A stretch of 64,000 nucleotides of DNA from an uncultured Candidatus Melainabacteria bacterium (GCA_947090755.1 CAMUPF010000003.1:39524-103523), one strand, 5' to 3'. Positions 17,516 through 27,240 are shown, counted from the stretch's first letter. Numbers and translations: made by a program. The notes: generated from the letters alone by a model not told the origin.

Positions 17516-17548
17516 AATCAAAAAATCCCCCTTTTTTAAGGAGGATTT
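17516..17548 (-). terminator. Terminator of RNase P RNA
   Basis: On the minus strand AAATCCTCC, loop TTAAAAAA, GGGGGATTT, then TTTTG. It follows the 3' end of rnpB. Confidence 0.75.
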
Positions 17549-17554
17549 AAAAAA

Positions 17555-17909
17555 ATAAAGCAGGTCATAAGCCGTGTTCTGTTTTTCGGTAATCATCTGT
17601 CTTGGATTCACATTACTGTGAACCACCAGCGATTTTGTCTGAAGATGGCGGACAACCTTAGTCTTCAATTTAATCTTGCATTCAATCGGGGGTTGCCTTG
17701 ACGCGTCACCTCTCGGTTTCGCCGGTAAGCTCTTACCTCACCGTTGCACCATTGCCTGTGATATAAAATCCATCGGCTGTATATTTTCTGTGGTCCTATC
17801 CACCGGCTCACGCCGTCCGGACTTTCTCCGGCGATCTGTCCTTGAATGCACGGACTTTCCTCACCCGCGCCACTTGCATGGCACAAGCGCGATTACCCGT
17901 CTGCTTTAT
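17555..17909 (-). ncRNA. rnpB: RNase P RNA, bacterial type A
   Basis: About 355 nt, the catalytic RNA that trims 5' leaders from pre-tRNAs. Read on the minus strand it contains the conserved GAGGAAAGTCCG near the 5' end, a GGTGCAACGGTGAGGTAAGAGC-like specificity region (split GGTGCAACGG and TAAGAGCTTACCGG), and the 3' signature AGATGATTACC with AACACGGCTTATGACC. The 5' and 3' ends (AAAGCAG and CTGCTTT) pair to form helix P1. The CCA-pairing region is close to the bacterial consensus. It lies 7 nt downstream of the prepilin stop and is transcribed in the same direction. Confidence 0.93.
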
Positions 17910-17916
17910 TTAATTA

Positions 17917-18597
17917 TTAGTCGTTATCACCGCCGATAAGTTTTGTCTTACCGCTGATGATGTCTATTAGAGCGTCCTGACCGTTTTTAACCGATAATTT
18001 GCCATCTTTGCTGATAGTGATTTCAATACGGTCAAATTTTTTCTTATGCTGCTTGTTAAGTGCGGTATTGCAGGAAGCACCCCAGGTTGTTGCAGCGGCG
18101 CAAGCCTTAAGGTTGGAACCATTATAAGCGTTTACGCCGTTATTTATACCGTCGACATCTATGTGTACGGTTCCGTCTGCGGCACCGTTAGAAAGTCCGC
18201 TAAGATTCCATGACATACCATCCATTGTTGTTACTGTAAGCGTTGTACCCGTACAAACTTGAGCCAAATCTTCCTTGATATTTAGTTTTGAGGCAAATAA
18301 ACATTGCAGTTTATATGTTGAAGGCGCGGTTATAGATGTTCCGGTTACCGTTACGCCGGTGTTATCTTCAAACCCGTATAAAGGTGTCTGTTCATCGGTC
18401 TTATCAGGATAATAATCTGCATCGTTTATAAGACTATGTATAATCGTTTCTGTTGCATAGTATGCTTTTTTCATCATAATCCCGTTTTTATTAGGAGTCA
18501 TGTTCAGAATTACCGGAACAGACGCTGCAATTATGATGCCCAGAACAAGCATTGCGATTAATATTTCGGATAAAGTGAATCCGCTTAATTTCTTCAT
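17917..18597 (-). CDS. Type IV prepilin-like protein
   Basis: 226 residues. The N-terminus MKKLSGFTLSEILIAMLVLGII is the class III signal: prepilin peptidase cleaves after Gly-6, giving an N-methyl Phe and a Glu at position 5 of the mature chain. A 20-residue hydrophobic helix follows. The remaining domain is Thr/Asn-rich with two Cys pairs and a terminal KDGKLSVKNGQDALIDI strand. It could be a major or minor pilin or a pseudopilin of a type II-like system; no assembly ATPase or peptidase is in the window. GAGG precedes the ATG. It ends just before rnpB. Confidence 0.85.
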   Translation of the reverse strand: MKKLSGFTLSEILIAMLVLGIIIAASVPVILNMTPNKNGIMMKKAYYATETIIHSLINDADYYPDKTDEQTPLYGFEDNTGVTVTGTSITAPSTYKLQCLFASKLNIKEDLAQVCTGTTLTVTTMDGMSWNLSGLSNGAADGTVHIDVDGINNGVNAYNGSNLKACAAATTWGASCNTALNKQHKKKFDRIEITISKDGKLSVKNGQDALIDIISGKTKLIGGDND

Positions 18598-18776
18598 AAT
18601 TTCATACCTCTCAATGTATTAATTATATCATATTTGTCAGTCTATTTCAATAGGAGGATAAATAGTCTATTAGTAAAAAGTTCCGATTTTTGAGATTTAA
18701 TGGCGCCTGCGGGGGATTTTTTACCCGAGAGCATACCTGATAATATATTTGTTACTATTAAATGAGGTATTCTATT

Positions 18777-19007
18777 ATGAAAAATGAAAACGAAAAAGAA
18801 ACATTAAAAGACAAAATGAAAGAAAAAGCGCATGAAACCGGTGCCAAAATTAAAGAAGATGCGTCAAAAATGAAAGAGAAGGCGCACGAAACCGGAGAAA
18901 AAATTAAAGAAGGCGCAGAAAAAGTAAAAGAAAAAGTTCATGAAGCCAAAGGGAAAGTCGCTGAAAAAATGGACGAAAATAAAGACAAAAAAAGAGGCAA
19001 AGCGTAA
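18777..19007 (+). CDS. LEA-like (YtxH/CsbD-type) small protein
   Basis: 76 residues from the ATG at 18777 (GAGG 9 nt upstream). Extremely Lys/Glu-rich with 11-13 residue tandem units such as KMKEKAHETGEKIKE, MKEKAHETGAKIKE and VKEKVHEAKGKVAE. This is the pattern of group 3 late embryogenesis abundant and CsbD-like stress proteins, which form amphipathic helices on drying or membrane binding. No cleavage signal. It is monocistronic, followed by a strong hairpin. Confidence 0.75.
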   Translation: MKNENEKETLKDKMKEKAHETGAKIKEDASKMKEKAHETGEKIKEGAEKVKEKVHEAKGKVAEKMDENKDKKRGKA

Positions 19008-19030
19008 TTTTTTTTTATTCTTAAATTTGT

Positions 19031-19064
19031 GTAAAAGAGATACTTTTTCAAGTATCTCTTTTAC
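19031..19064 (+). terminator. Hairpin terminator after the LEA-like gene
   Basis: GTAAAAGAGATACTT and AAGTATCTCTTTTAC form a perfect 15-bp stem around loop TTTC. The U-run is inside the stem, so it may act bidirectionally. Confidence 0.65.
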
Positions 19065-19075
19065 GTTACAATGCG

Positions 19076-19105
19076 TTGACAACGGGGCTTTACATGTAAT
19101 AATAT
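19076..19105 (+). promoter_or_regulatory. Sigma-70 promoter of the autotransporter
   Basis: TTGACA (19076-19081), 18-nt spacer, TAATAT (19100-19105). The -35 box is perfect. Confidence 0.7.
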
Positions 19106-19149
19106 ATCTTTATTAACTCAGAGTTTGAATAGCAATAAGGAATTAAAGT

Positions 19150-22100
19150 ATGAACAAGAAATACAAATCGTTTTTAATGGCCTGTGCAGCGGTAATGCTT
19201 TGTTGCACAATAAGCCCTGAAAAATCATCAGGTTTCGGGATAGATATTTTTGATGACCAGACATACGAAAATTATACTGACGCCGGTTATGATTCAATTA
19301 TGCAATCCTATGCAGGGGTAAATAATACAAGAAATAGCGAAGTACGCAGTATAAATAATACTTTTAGAAATAATACGAATACCCATGGCGGTGTTTACGG
19401 CCTTCCGGGTGGCGGCGGTGTAATTTATAACTTTAACGGTTCTGCCTATATTGACGGAAGTACTTTTGAATCAAACAGAAGTACCGCAGATATTAGTCGT
19501 TCCGGCGGTGGTGCGTTGATGTTATACAATACAAAAGAAGGTACTATTACAAATTCTTCTTTTACCGATAATTCCGCGGTGCGTGATGGCGGTGCAATAT
19601 ATATGAACGGTACAAAAAATATTGTTATTTCTAATTCTAATTTTATAGGAAACGAAGCCGGTTATTACGGTGGTGCAATCAATTTGAGTAATTACTCAAT
19701 AACGGATAGTTCAATCGCAGACGCTATTCATCACAGTGTTTTTGAGAGAAACTCTGCGGCTGAAGGTGGTGCAATTTATGTTGAAGGAACAGTCGCAACA
19801 TTTGATAATCTAACTTTCAATGAAAACGATGCGCGTCTTGGCGGCGCTATGGCAATTTATTCAAGTGGGAATTTTGGGCAGGGAATAACCATCAATAACA
19901 GCCATTTTACCGGTAACACGGCAGAAGAACGCGGTGGTGCGATTTATTCAAGCGGACAGTTTGAGGTTAATAACGGCGAGTTCACCGGTAATAGTGCTTC
20001 GCAGGGTGGTGCAATTTATATTTCAAATGATGATCCGAATAGTATCAGAAATTCCGTGTTCAAGGATAACACTTCTGAATATCTCGGCGGTGCAATTTCT
20101 GTTCGTGAGGGAACTTTGCAGGTTAATGACAGCAGATTTGAAGGAAACCACGCCGGTACACGCGGCGGGGCGATTCATTTTGTTGTAGATTCTAATAATA
20201 CTTCTGAGGCTAACCCTACAAAATCTTTGTTTATTTATAACTCTGATTTTATTAACAATACCAACGGGCAAAATAGCGGTGGTGCGATTTATGTTAATGT
20301 TTCGCAAGACCCTGAAATCCGCGGCTTCAAAACTGTTAGAATTGAGTCCAATGACGGTACAACCCATGAATTTACCGGCAACATGCACAACACTAATGAC
20401 GAATGGGGTTCGCCTGAATCAAATGCTTTATATGTTGATAGCGGTACTGTTCAGTTATGGACAAGAAATGAAGGCAGTAAACTCCTGTTCAATGATGGAA
20501 TTGCGGGTTCAAACTGGGGTGAAAAAACTGACGCTAAGTTAGAATTAGATGGTGATATCATTTTTAACGGACAGGTTAAAAATATTGAAGTTACTCAGCA
20601 ATCCGGAACTTTAACCCTTAATCAGGCTGAAAGCAATAATCTTGCTGACGGTAAGGCTATTTTTGATAATGTTGATTTATACCTTGAAGGCGGTACGCTT
20701 GACATGGCAAATGGAAAACTTGACACCTTAAAACTCGGTAATTTTGAGGCAAGAAATCCGGAAGACATTAAGTTGGCCTTTGACGCTGATATGTCACAGG
20801 GTAAAAGTGATTATATTGAAGTTAACAAGAATATGAGCGGCGGTTTGAAATTCGACGCGGAACATGTTGACGTCAAAATTAAAGACGGCAGTGCTGAAAG
20901 CTTCCGGCTTTTCAACAGAGTAGACCCTGATTTTGACTGGAGCTCTACCGGCGAATTGGTTCAGTACAGCGACAAGCGTAAATATACAATGACTCTTGGC
21001 GAAGACGGATTTGTAAATGTCGCAAGCGACACAACTAACGGACTCGCAGACGCTATTATTGCAGAAGGTTCAAGAGTTTATCGCTCAGATGTGGATATAA
21101 CCCTAAAAGACGCAGATTCTCTCGGCGCTATGGGTGGTGAATACTTGAAAATTAACCTCGACGGCGCTGATCTGGACGGTGCGAAAAAAGGCGGAATCAT
21201 TGTTTCTGACGGCCAGAGGCTTGAAATGGTTAATGTTGGCAGAGGCGGTGGCTTCAAATCCGCGCACGACTTCTACACGGAAGGAAACGGTGCTGTTGTT
21301 GATAACGCCGGTGAATTGACAATTTCTGACGCTATATTCAAAAATAACTCTGCGGCTCTCAACGGCGGCGTTTTGAATAACACTGCAACCGCAAGAATCT
21401 ATGATACATCATTTATAAATAACACTGCCGGTGAAAAAGGCGGCGCGATTTATAACAGCGGCGACCTTACAATTACGGCCGACAGAAAAGATATCGTATT
21501 TTCCGGAAATACCGCTAACGGCGTTGGAAATGATATCTATATGGATAAAAGCGGTGTAAGTGTTGAAGGCGGTGAACCTGTTGTTCTGGCTGCGGACACA
21601 ACACCTATTTTAACCTTGAACGGAGCAAAAAACATTACGTTCAACGGTGGTATCGGCGGTGTTGGTACTATTGTTAAAAATGACTATGGTACTGTAATAC
21701 TTGGTGGTGACAGCAGTAACTTTACGGGTGATGTTTATTATAACGCCGGCGAAACAGTTCTTTTAAAAGATTCAAAATATTTCACCGCGCAAAATACACA
21801 TTTTGAAAACGGTTCTATGTTGAATCTTATCAATAATCAGGCAAATTACGTTAACTTCGGAAACCTTTACCTTAACGGTGACGGCGGAAGATTAGGCCTT
21901 GATGTTAATATGATTAACGGCGAACATGATACTATTGCGGCAAATTCTGTAACAGGTGATGGACGGCTTATAATCGATAGAGTTAACGTCCTGTTTGATA
22001 AAAAAGATTTGAACCCTGTGACTATGTTTGATATTGTCGAAAAAGATGAAAGTGGTAACAGCCCGCTTCTTGGCAGGGTTGAACTTAATCCGAATACGGC

Positions 22101-23169
22101 GACTGAGGCTTACGGGCCGATTTATAAATATGGCGTTGAATATAAGCCCGAAACCGGACAGATGATTCTTGCCGGTGCGGGAGGAAAAGATTACAAGGGC
22201 TATAACCCTGCTGTAATGACAGGCCCTGTCGGCGCTCTTGTGGGTGCTTATTTCACCCAGTTGAACTCTTATGATATGGCGTTTAACAATATGGATATGT
22301 ATATGTTAATGCCTAGAGAAAAAAGAGATTCTTTGAGATTTAGAAACATTTTTGCTTCTACTCAGGGCGGGCCTTATTCGCCTACTTTGAACCCGCACGA
22401 AGAAAAAGGTGCATGGCTTAAACCTTACAGTACTTTTGAAAATGTTCGTTTAAGCAACGGGCCTAAAGTTCATAACGTTGCTTATGGTTCATTCTTCGGT
22501 GTAGATTCTGATTTGACAAGACTTAAACACGGATTTGACGGAATCTTATCATTCTATGCAGGATACAATGGTAGCCACCAGACTTATCAGGGCAATGGAA
22601 TCTATCAAAATGGCGGTCAAATTGGTGTGACCGGTGTTGCATATAAAGGTAACTTCTTCTCTGCATTGACTGCTAACGTAGGTGCAAATGTCGGTGAAGC
22701 AAGCACTATGTACGGTAACGATAACTTCACAATGCTTGCTGCGGGTGTTGCGTCTAAAACAGGATATAACTGGGAACTTGCAAGGGGAAGATTTATTGTT
22801 CAGCCAAGCTATCAAATGTCATACAGTTTCATTAATACATTTGATTATCATAACGCTGCCGGTGTAAGCCTTAATTCTGACGCACTTAACGTTATTCAAA
22901 TCAACCCGGGTTTGAAATTCATAGGTAACCTCAAAAACGGCTGGCAGCCATACTTAGGCTTCTCAATTGTGTGGAACATTATGGATGATACAAGATTCCG
23001 TGCAAATGACGTAGCATTACCGCAATTAAGTGTTGACCCTTACTTCAATTACGGACTGGGTATTCAGAAAACAGCCGGCGAAAGATGTACGGGTTTCCTT
23101 CAGGCAATGTTTAGATCCGGCGGAAGAGCGGGTGTAGGCTTGCAATTTGCGTTTAGATACAAGTTATAA
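19150..23169 (+). CDS. Autotransporter with polymorphic-outer-membrane-protein repeats
   Basis: 1339 residues. A Sec signal occupies the first ~28 residues. The passenger (about 45-980) is a beta-helix with many GGAI and FxxN units (GGAIYMNG, SNFIGNEA, GGAIYSSG, FTGNSA), the hallmark of Chlamydia-type Pmp repeats, densest at residues 80-410 and again at 730-790. The C-terminal ~280 residues form the translocating autotransporter beta-barrel, ending GLQFAFRYKL, with the alternating hydrophobic pattern of outer-membrane strands though the last residue is Leu rather than Phe. It should be exported to the surface as an adhesin or similar. It has its own promoter and a strong terminator. Confidence 0.9.
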   Translation: MNKKYKSFLMACAAVMLCCTISPEKSSGFGIDIFDDQTYENYTDAGYDSIMQSYAGVNNTRNSEVRSINNTFRNNTNTHGGVYGLPGGGGVIYNFNGSAYIDGSTFESNRSTADISRSGGGALMLYNTKEGTITNSSFTDNSAVRDGGAIYMNGTKNIVISNSNFIGNEAGYYGGAINLSNYSITDSSIADAIHHSVFERNSAAEGGAIYVEGTVATFDNLTFNENDARLGGAMAIYSSGNFGQGITINNSHFTGNTAEERGGAIYSSGQFEVNNGEFTGNSASQGGAIYISNDDPNSIRNSVFKDNTSEYLGGAISVREGTLQVNDSRFEGNHAGTRGGAIHFVVDSNNTSEANPTKSLFIYNSDFINNTNGQNSGGAIYVNVSQDPEIRGFKTVRIESNDGTTHEFTGNMHNTNDEWGSPESNALYVDSGTVQLWTRNEGSKLLFNDGIAGSNWGEKTDAKLELDGDIIFNGQVKNIEVTQQSGTLTLNQAESNNLADGKAIFDNVDLYLEGGTLDMANGKLDTLKLGNFEARNPEDIKLAFDADMSQGKSDYIEVNKNMSGGLKFDAEHVDVKIKDGSAESFRLFNRVDPDFDWSSTGELVQYSDKRKYTMTLGEDGFVNVASDTTNGLADAIIAEGSRVYRSDVDITLKDADSLGAMGGEYLKINLDGADLDGAKKGGIIVSDGQRLEMVNVGRGGGFKSAHDFYTEGNGAVVDNAGELTISDAIFKNNSAALNGGVLNNTATARIYDTSFINNTAGEKGGAIYNSGDLTITADRKDIVFSGNTANGVGNDIYMDKSGVSVEGGEPVVLAADTTPILTLNGAKNITFNGGIGGVGTIVKNDYGTVILGGDSSNFTGDVYYNAGETVLLKDSKYFTAQNTHFENGSMLNLINNQANYVNFGNLYLNGDGGRLGLDVNMINGEHDTIAANSVTGDGRLIIDRVNVLFDKKDLNPVTMFDIVEKDESGNSPLLGRVELNPNTATEAYGPIYKYGVEYKPETGQMILAGAGGKDYKGYNPAVMTGPVGALVGAYFTQLNSYDMAFNNMDMYMLMPREKRDSLRFRNIFASTQGGPYSPTLNPHEEKGAWLKPYSTFENVRLSNGPKVHNVAYGSFFGVDSDLTRLKHGFDGILSFYAGYNGSHQTYQGNGIYQNGGQIGVTGVAYKGNFFSALTANVGANVGEASTMYGNDNFTMLAAGVASKTGYNWELARGRFIVQPSYQMSYSFINTFDYHNAAGVSLNSDALNVIQINPGLKFIGNLKNGWQPYLGFSIVWNIMDDTRFRANDVALPQLSVDPYFNYGLGIQKTAGERCTGFLQAMFRSGGRAGVGLQFAFRYKL

Positions 23170-23175
23170 GACACT

Positions 23176-23203
23176 GCGGCCACACTACTGTGTGGCCGCT
23201 TTT
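23176..23203 (+). terminator. Rho-independent terminator of the autotransporter
   Basis: GCGGCCACAC-TACT-GTGTGGCCGC followed by TTTTATCTTTTT. Confidence 0.92.
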
Positions 23204-23228
23204 ATCTTTTTGTGTTAATATTCTGTTT

Positions 23229-24497
23229 ATGAATAAAAAAGACGGGTGCATGGTTGAAATAATTGATAATAAAGTCCGCCGGCATGTACGCGGACTTGAC
23301 GAATCTCTTGAGGTTATTCGTGTTCTTGAGAGAAAGAACATGCATGGTTCACAGGTCGTTGAAACAAAAGTTTCGGCTGAGGAAGAAAATGTTCTCGAAC
23401 ACAAATTTATAACTCCGATAATTCATTCCGGCGAATTTACCGCTTCAATGGCCTATGATGTTACTGAAAAATCTCTGGATATGGCGTGTTCTCTTGTTGA
23501 AGACGGGATTTATGCACTTGACGTTTTGCCTCATAATTTTACTTTTAATAACGGTGAATGGATTTTATACGATTTTGGTGCTCTTGGGGTTTCTCCACGG
23601 GATATCAAAACAGAAATCAGAGGCATATTTAATATCTCATTTTCGGCGTTTGAACTGTTGAGGGTTATACCGCGTAAATATTTGAAGCATTATTTTTTGA
23701 ATCGTGTAAAGGTAAAAGATTTATTTAAATCAATTTCTTTCCTGAGAGCCTCTGGCATTATGGCAAAATATCTTTTTGTTAAACTGTTATATATTTGTAA
23801 GCAGTATAAATCGGTTTACCGGATGTTGAAATGTTTCTTCGAGCAATACAAAAAGTCTTATAAACGTGAATATTATTCGATACAATTAACGCAGAAGGAT
23901 AAACAAAATTTTGACAGAATTGATGAAATCGTATCCGGAATGGAAAATATTTTTTGTGTAGGGGAAGAAGCTGCGAAATGGGCGATGTCTAGTCGGTCTG
24001 ATTCTCCTGCTTTTATATACGTAGATGATTATGAATTGTGTGACCGGATTTATAATTATATTTATAAAGAGGGAATTCGAAAGCTTTCAACGGGCGTAAT
24101 TTATCCTTTTGCAAGTGATGAAAAAATTCCGGAAAATTTATCTTACAGAGCCATTTATGACCGGTTCGCAAAGGAACGTTTTGCCGCTGATTGCGTGGTT
24201 TTTCTGGAATTGCCAGCTGAAGGCGCGCATCCGGATAATTTTATTCTAAATCTTTCCGGATTTGCACACAAGAAATTGGTCTTAAAAATTGATAAAGATT
24301 CTTCTTATTCTGCCGGTATTCGTGAACAACTCGATAAGATTTATCAAAATGTTTATCAGGAAGGAACGTTTTTTATTGCAGAGAATAAATTTACAGTAGA
24401 AAAATCTGAAAAATTTGAATATGATAATGCAAATCGACGTGCGCATGCTGCCGAACATTCCGCCAGAATCGTTGAAATCGCAAAAAACTTTAATTAG
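23229..24497 (+). CDS. Protein-kinase-like fold protein, uncharacterised
   Basis: About 422 residues; starts at 23229 or 23250 are both possible, neither with a strong ribosome site, and the ATG at 23190 lies inside the upstream terminator. Residues 90-118 read EDGIYALDVLPHNFTFNNGEW then ILYDFGALG. A Dxxxx N loop (D98, N103) followed by DFG (D115) is the catalytic-loop/metal-site pattern of protein-kinase-like phosphotransferases. I see no Gly-rich loop, and the N-lobe is short. The C-terminal half (about 215-420) is helical and unrecognised. It could be a sugar or LPS-core kinase relative or a degenerate kinase-like module; function unknown. Confidence 0.55.
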   Translation: MNKKDGCMVEIIDNKVRRHVRGLDESLEVIRVLERKNMHGSQVVETKVSAEEENVLEHKFITPIIHSGEFTASMAYDVTEKSLDMACSLVEDGIYALDVLPHNFTFNNGEWILYDFGALGVSPRDIKTEIRGIFNISFSAFELLRVIPRKYLKHYFLNRVKVKDLFKSISFLRASGIMAKYLFVKLLYICKQYKSVYRMLKCFFEQYKKSYKREYYSIQLTQKDKQNFDRIDEIVSGMENIFCVGEEAAKWAMSSRSDSPAFIYVDDYELCDRIYNYIYKEGIRKLSTGVIYPFASDEKIPENLSYRAIYDRFAKERFAADCVVFLELPAEGAHPDNFILNLSGFAHKKLVLKIDKDSSYSAGIREQLDKIYQNVYQEGTFFIAENKFTVEKSEKFEYDNANRRAHAAEHSARIVEIAKNFN

Positions 24498-24556
24498 CCT
24501 GATAAATATCCTTTCGGGTAGTAAAATTTATTTTAAAGTTATAAAACAATATTTTT

Positions 24557-26668
24557 ATGAAAAGAATATTGATTATAACTGCAATTTTATTATGTATTGC
24601 TAATGCCGCCGGAGCGGATGAACTTTTAAAACAACAGTCTAAATATCCGGACTACGCCTATATGTATCTAGGACCGGATAAATTTGAAAAAATGAATCGC
24701 AAAATGTTTGCGTTTAATCTCGGATTGAATAAATATGCCGTAAGACCTGTCCATATTCTGTGGTCATCAATAATGCCTGAGTACGGTATTGAACGTATTC
24801 AAAGCGCGTGTAAAAATATTGAATACCCGAAAAGACTCGTAAGCAGCCTTATTCAAAAAGATTTTAAGACCTCGGGCCGAGAAACAGTTCGATTCCTGAC
24901 AAACACAACAATAGGTCTTGGCGGAATGTTTGACCCTGCAAAAAGATTTTTTAACCTGGAACCTACAACCGAGGACATGGAACAAGCTTTGACCAGATGT
25001 AAATGCTGTTCCGGGCCGTATCTTGTTTTGCCCTGTATGCCCGGAGCAACAACCCGTGGTATGGCAGGACGTGTTCTTGATATGGGCTTAAACCCGACGA
25101 CTTATGTTGGTACCCCTGTTCTTGCTATGGTTAAAGCCGGTCTTACCGTCAACAGAACTTCTTATATGCAGCCGCTTATCAAGATGATAGAATCCACCTA
25201 CGCTGACCCTTACGAAATCGCACGCAAAATGTATGCGCTTGACACATATATTAAAAGCGAAAATTTAGACCGGAAACATGTGCTTGAAAACGGGTTTAAA
25301 GCTGCGCAAGAGGCTTCGCAAGAAGTTGAAAAAACGGAAACGGAAGAACTTGTGGAACAACCTCTTGAGATAATTACATCCGAACCTTATTCTGATAAAT
25401 TAACGCTTGCAGACCTAAATAAAGAAGAGGCACAAAAAGAAACCAATATTTTGGAAAGTAATAGTACAACGCCGAAATTGCGTGCAGATGTTGTTCTGCA
25501 GGATTACAAGCCGCAATGTCCGGTCGTGGATTCAATGAGAACGGCGCTTTTTGACCTTCCTGAAGTTAACGATTCAATATGGAATGAACTTTCCGTTTGG
25601 AACAGATGTTTTAGCAAAAAAATTAAAACCTCTTCTGTAAATATTACACCTGACAAGCAAGACTATAAATTCCGCTATATAATGCAAAAGGATAAAAATT
25701 CGCCGCTTGCGATAATTTATCCGTCAATCGGTGAAGGCATCGGTTCTCACCATTCGGTTGTCCTTGCCAAACTTTTTTATGACGCGGGTTATTCTGTTCT
25801 GATTCAGGGCAGCCACTTTCAATGGGAATACGTGAAAAGTATGCCCGATGATTATCGTCCGGGGCTTCCGGCTAAAGACGCAGAATACTTGCAAAACGTA
25901 ACCGCCAAAATCGTTGAAAGCCTTGAGAAAAAATATGATTGTAAATTTAGCGGCAAAACTGTTCTTGGTACGTCACTCGGCGCGATGATGACACTTTTTC
26001 TTGCTGCCAGAGAAGACAAAGAAGATATCCTCGGGATTTCGAAATTTATTTCTGTATGTCCGCCGATAGAACTTACTTATGCGTTAGAGCAGGTTGATAA
26101 AAATGGTGAAGAATGGTACAAAAACCCTGATGATTTGAAAAATCGCGTTGCTCAAACCGCCTCAAAAGTTGTACAGCTTTCAGGCTTGAAAGACGAACAA
26201 AAAGATTTTAAAATCGGTACACTGCCATTTACCGAGGAAGAAGGCAAACTTATCACCGGTTTTATTATGCACCAAAAGCTTTCCGATCTGATTTTTACAC
26301 TCGAAAAAGTCCCTAAAACTCAAGCAACGGGGGTTTATGACAAATTGAATAATATGAATTACCACGATTATATGGAAAAATATTTTATCGGACAGAAATA
26401 TCATTCAATTGAAGATATCAAATATGACACCAGCCTGTTGTCACTGGCACATTTTTTGAGAAACAATTCAAAATATAAAATTTATCATTCGCTCGATGAC
26501 TATCTTGTGAATAAGAATCAACTCAAAAACCTGAAAATTTATACGGGAGACAAAACGGTGTTGATGAGTAACGGCGCCCACTTAGGGTTTATGTATACAC
26601 CCGAATTCATTGAGGACTTGAAAAAAGAAATTGAAACGGAGGATAAGATTACGTTTCTGAACGATTAA
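24557..26668 (+). CDS. MlaA (VacJ) lipoprotein-like domain fused to alpha/beta hydrolase
   Basis: 703 residues. A Sec signal (residues 1-19, no lipobox Cys, unlike classical MlaA) leads to an MlaA domain (about 40-235) with MNRKMFAFNLGLNKY, IQSACKNIEYPKRLVSSLIQ, LTNTTIGLGGMFDPA and GPYLVLPCMPGATTRG. MlaA pulls mislocalised phospholipid from the outer leaflet of the outer membrane. After an acidic linker (about 255-310) comes a second domain with an alpha/beta-hydrolase nucleophile elbow GTSLGAM (Ser about 473) and a late SNGAHLGF that could supply His. A fused lipase or esterase acting on the same lipids is a natural reading, but activity is inferred. No Mla transport genes are nearby. Confidence 0.82.
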   Translation: MKRILIITAILLCIANAAGADELLKQQSKYPDYAYMYLGPDKFEKMNRKMFAFNLGLNKYAVRPVHILWSSIMPEYGIERIQSACKNIEYPKRLVSSLIQKDFKTSGRETVRFLTNTTIGLGGMFDPAKRFFNLEPTTEDMEQALTRCKCCSGPYLVLPCMPGATTRGMAGRVLDMGLNPTTYVGTPVLAMVKAGLTVNRTSYMQPLIKMIESTYADPYEIARKMYALDTYIKSENLDRKHVLENGFKAAQEASQEVEKTETEELVEQPLEIITSEPYSDKLTLADLNKEEAQKETNILESNSTTPKLRADVVLQDYKPQCPVVDSMRTALFDLPEVNDSIWNELSVWNRCFSKKIKTSSVNITPDKQDYKFRYIMQKDKNSPLAIIYPSIGEGIGSHHSVVLAKLFYDAGYSVLIQGSHFQWEYVKSMPDDYRPGLPAKDAEYLQNVTAKIVESLEKKYDCKFSGKTVLGTSLGAMMTLFLAAREDKEDILGISKFISVCPPIELTYALEQVDKNGEEWYKNPDDLKNRVAQTASKVVQLSGLKDEQKDFKIGTLPFTEEEGKLITGFIMHQKLSDLIFTLEKVPKTQATGVYDKLNNMNYHDYMEKYFIGQKYHSIEDIKYDTSLLSLAHFLRNNSKYKIYHSLDDYLVNKNQLKNLKIYTGDKTVLMSNGAHLGFMYTPEFIEDLKKEIETEDKITFLND

Positions 26669-26685
26669 TACAATAGCTAACTAAA

Positions 26686-27240
26686 TTATAATTGTTTAAA
26701 TATAAAGTGTTTTTCAGAAAGCGGTTTAAAGCCATTAGCGAGATAGAATTTTTCAGCTTTTTCAACGGATTCCAGAATAATATTTTTTAACGGGAAATAC
26801 GCTTTTATTGAATCTAAAAATGCGGAACCAACATGTTTGAATGTTGCAGATTTACAATTACGGGTCTGCCGCGGATCAACTTGTATATATTTTAGCTTAA
26901 CGTTGGGGTTTGTACCATTTATAACTTCGGCAACGCCTAAAACTTTTTCGGGATTAAGATTATTAAACGTATCTCTCTGCTGAGTTATCGCAAAAAATTC
27001 TTTTCCTGCATGATTGTAAAAATCCGTACAATCAATCATATCACTATGAATTTCATTTGCGAAAGTTTTTCTTTGGTCCCAGTTGTGGTCTAAAATAGAA
27101 ATAGTATCCCTGTCAAGAATAGAATCCGGATTAAGCTTTACAAACGAAACTTTTTTGTTTTTAAACTCATTGTCCGGTGTACGTTGTAGAACATTGGCAG
27201 AACTTATATAATTGGCTTTGAAGGAAATTGTGTTGTGCAT
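26686..27240 (-). CDS. GNAT-fold acetyltransferase-like protein
   Basis: 184 residues. The middle contains VLGVAEVINGTN followed by LKYIQVDPRQTR, the beta4-beta5 region and the start of the acetyl-CoA pyrophosphate loop, then HVGSAFLDSIKAYF and a C-terminal NIILESVEKAEKFYLANGFKPL, which is the closing strand/helix of many GNATs (xFYxxxGF). The pyrophosphate loop (Q/RxxGxG/A) is only weakly matched, so catalytic function is uncertain. It starts MHNTISFKA, bearing the N-terminal F-K/G motif seen in several proteins here. It is convergent with the MlaA fusion gene. Confidence 0.68.
   Translation of the reverse strand: MHNTISFKANYISSANVLQRTPDNEFKNKKVSFVKLNPDSILDRDTISILDHNWDQRKTFANEIHSDMIDCTDFYNHAGKEFFAITQQRDTFNNLNPEKVLGVAEVINGTNPNVKLKYIQVDPRQTRNCKSATFKHVGSAFLDSIKAYFPLKNIILESVEKAEKFYLANGFKPLSEKHFIFKQL

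Noticed and set aside
17468..17939. Several short reading frames
   Set aside because: They lie within RNase P RNA or its terminator.
19380..20400. Regular repeats that could look like a CRISPR array
   Set aside because: The period is irregular and in frame; the repeats encode the GGAI/FxxN units of the autotransporter. No cas gene is present.
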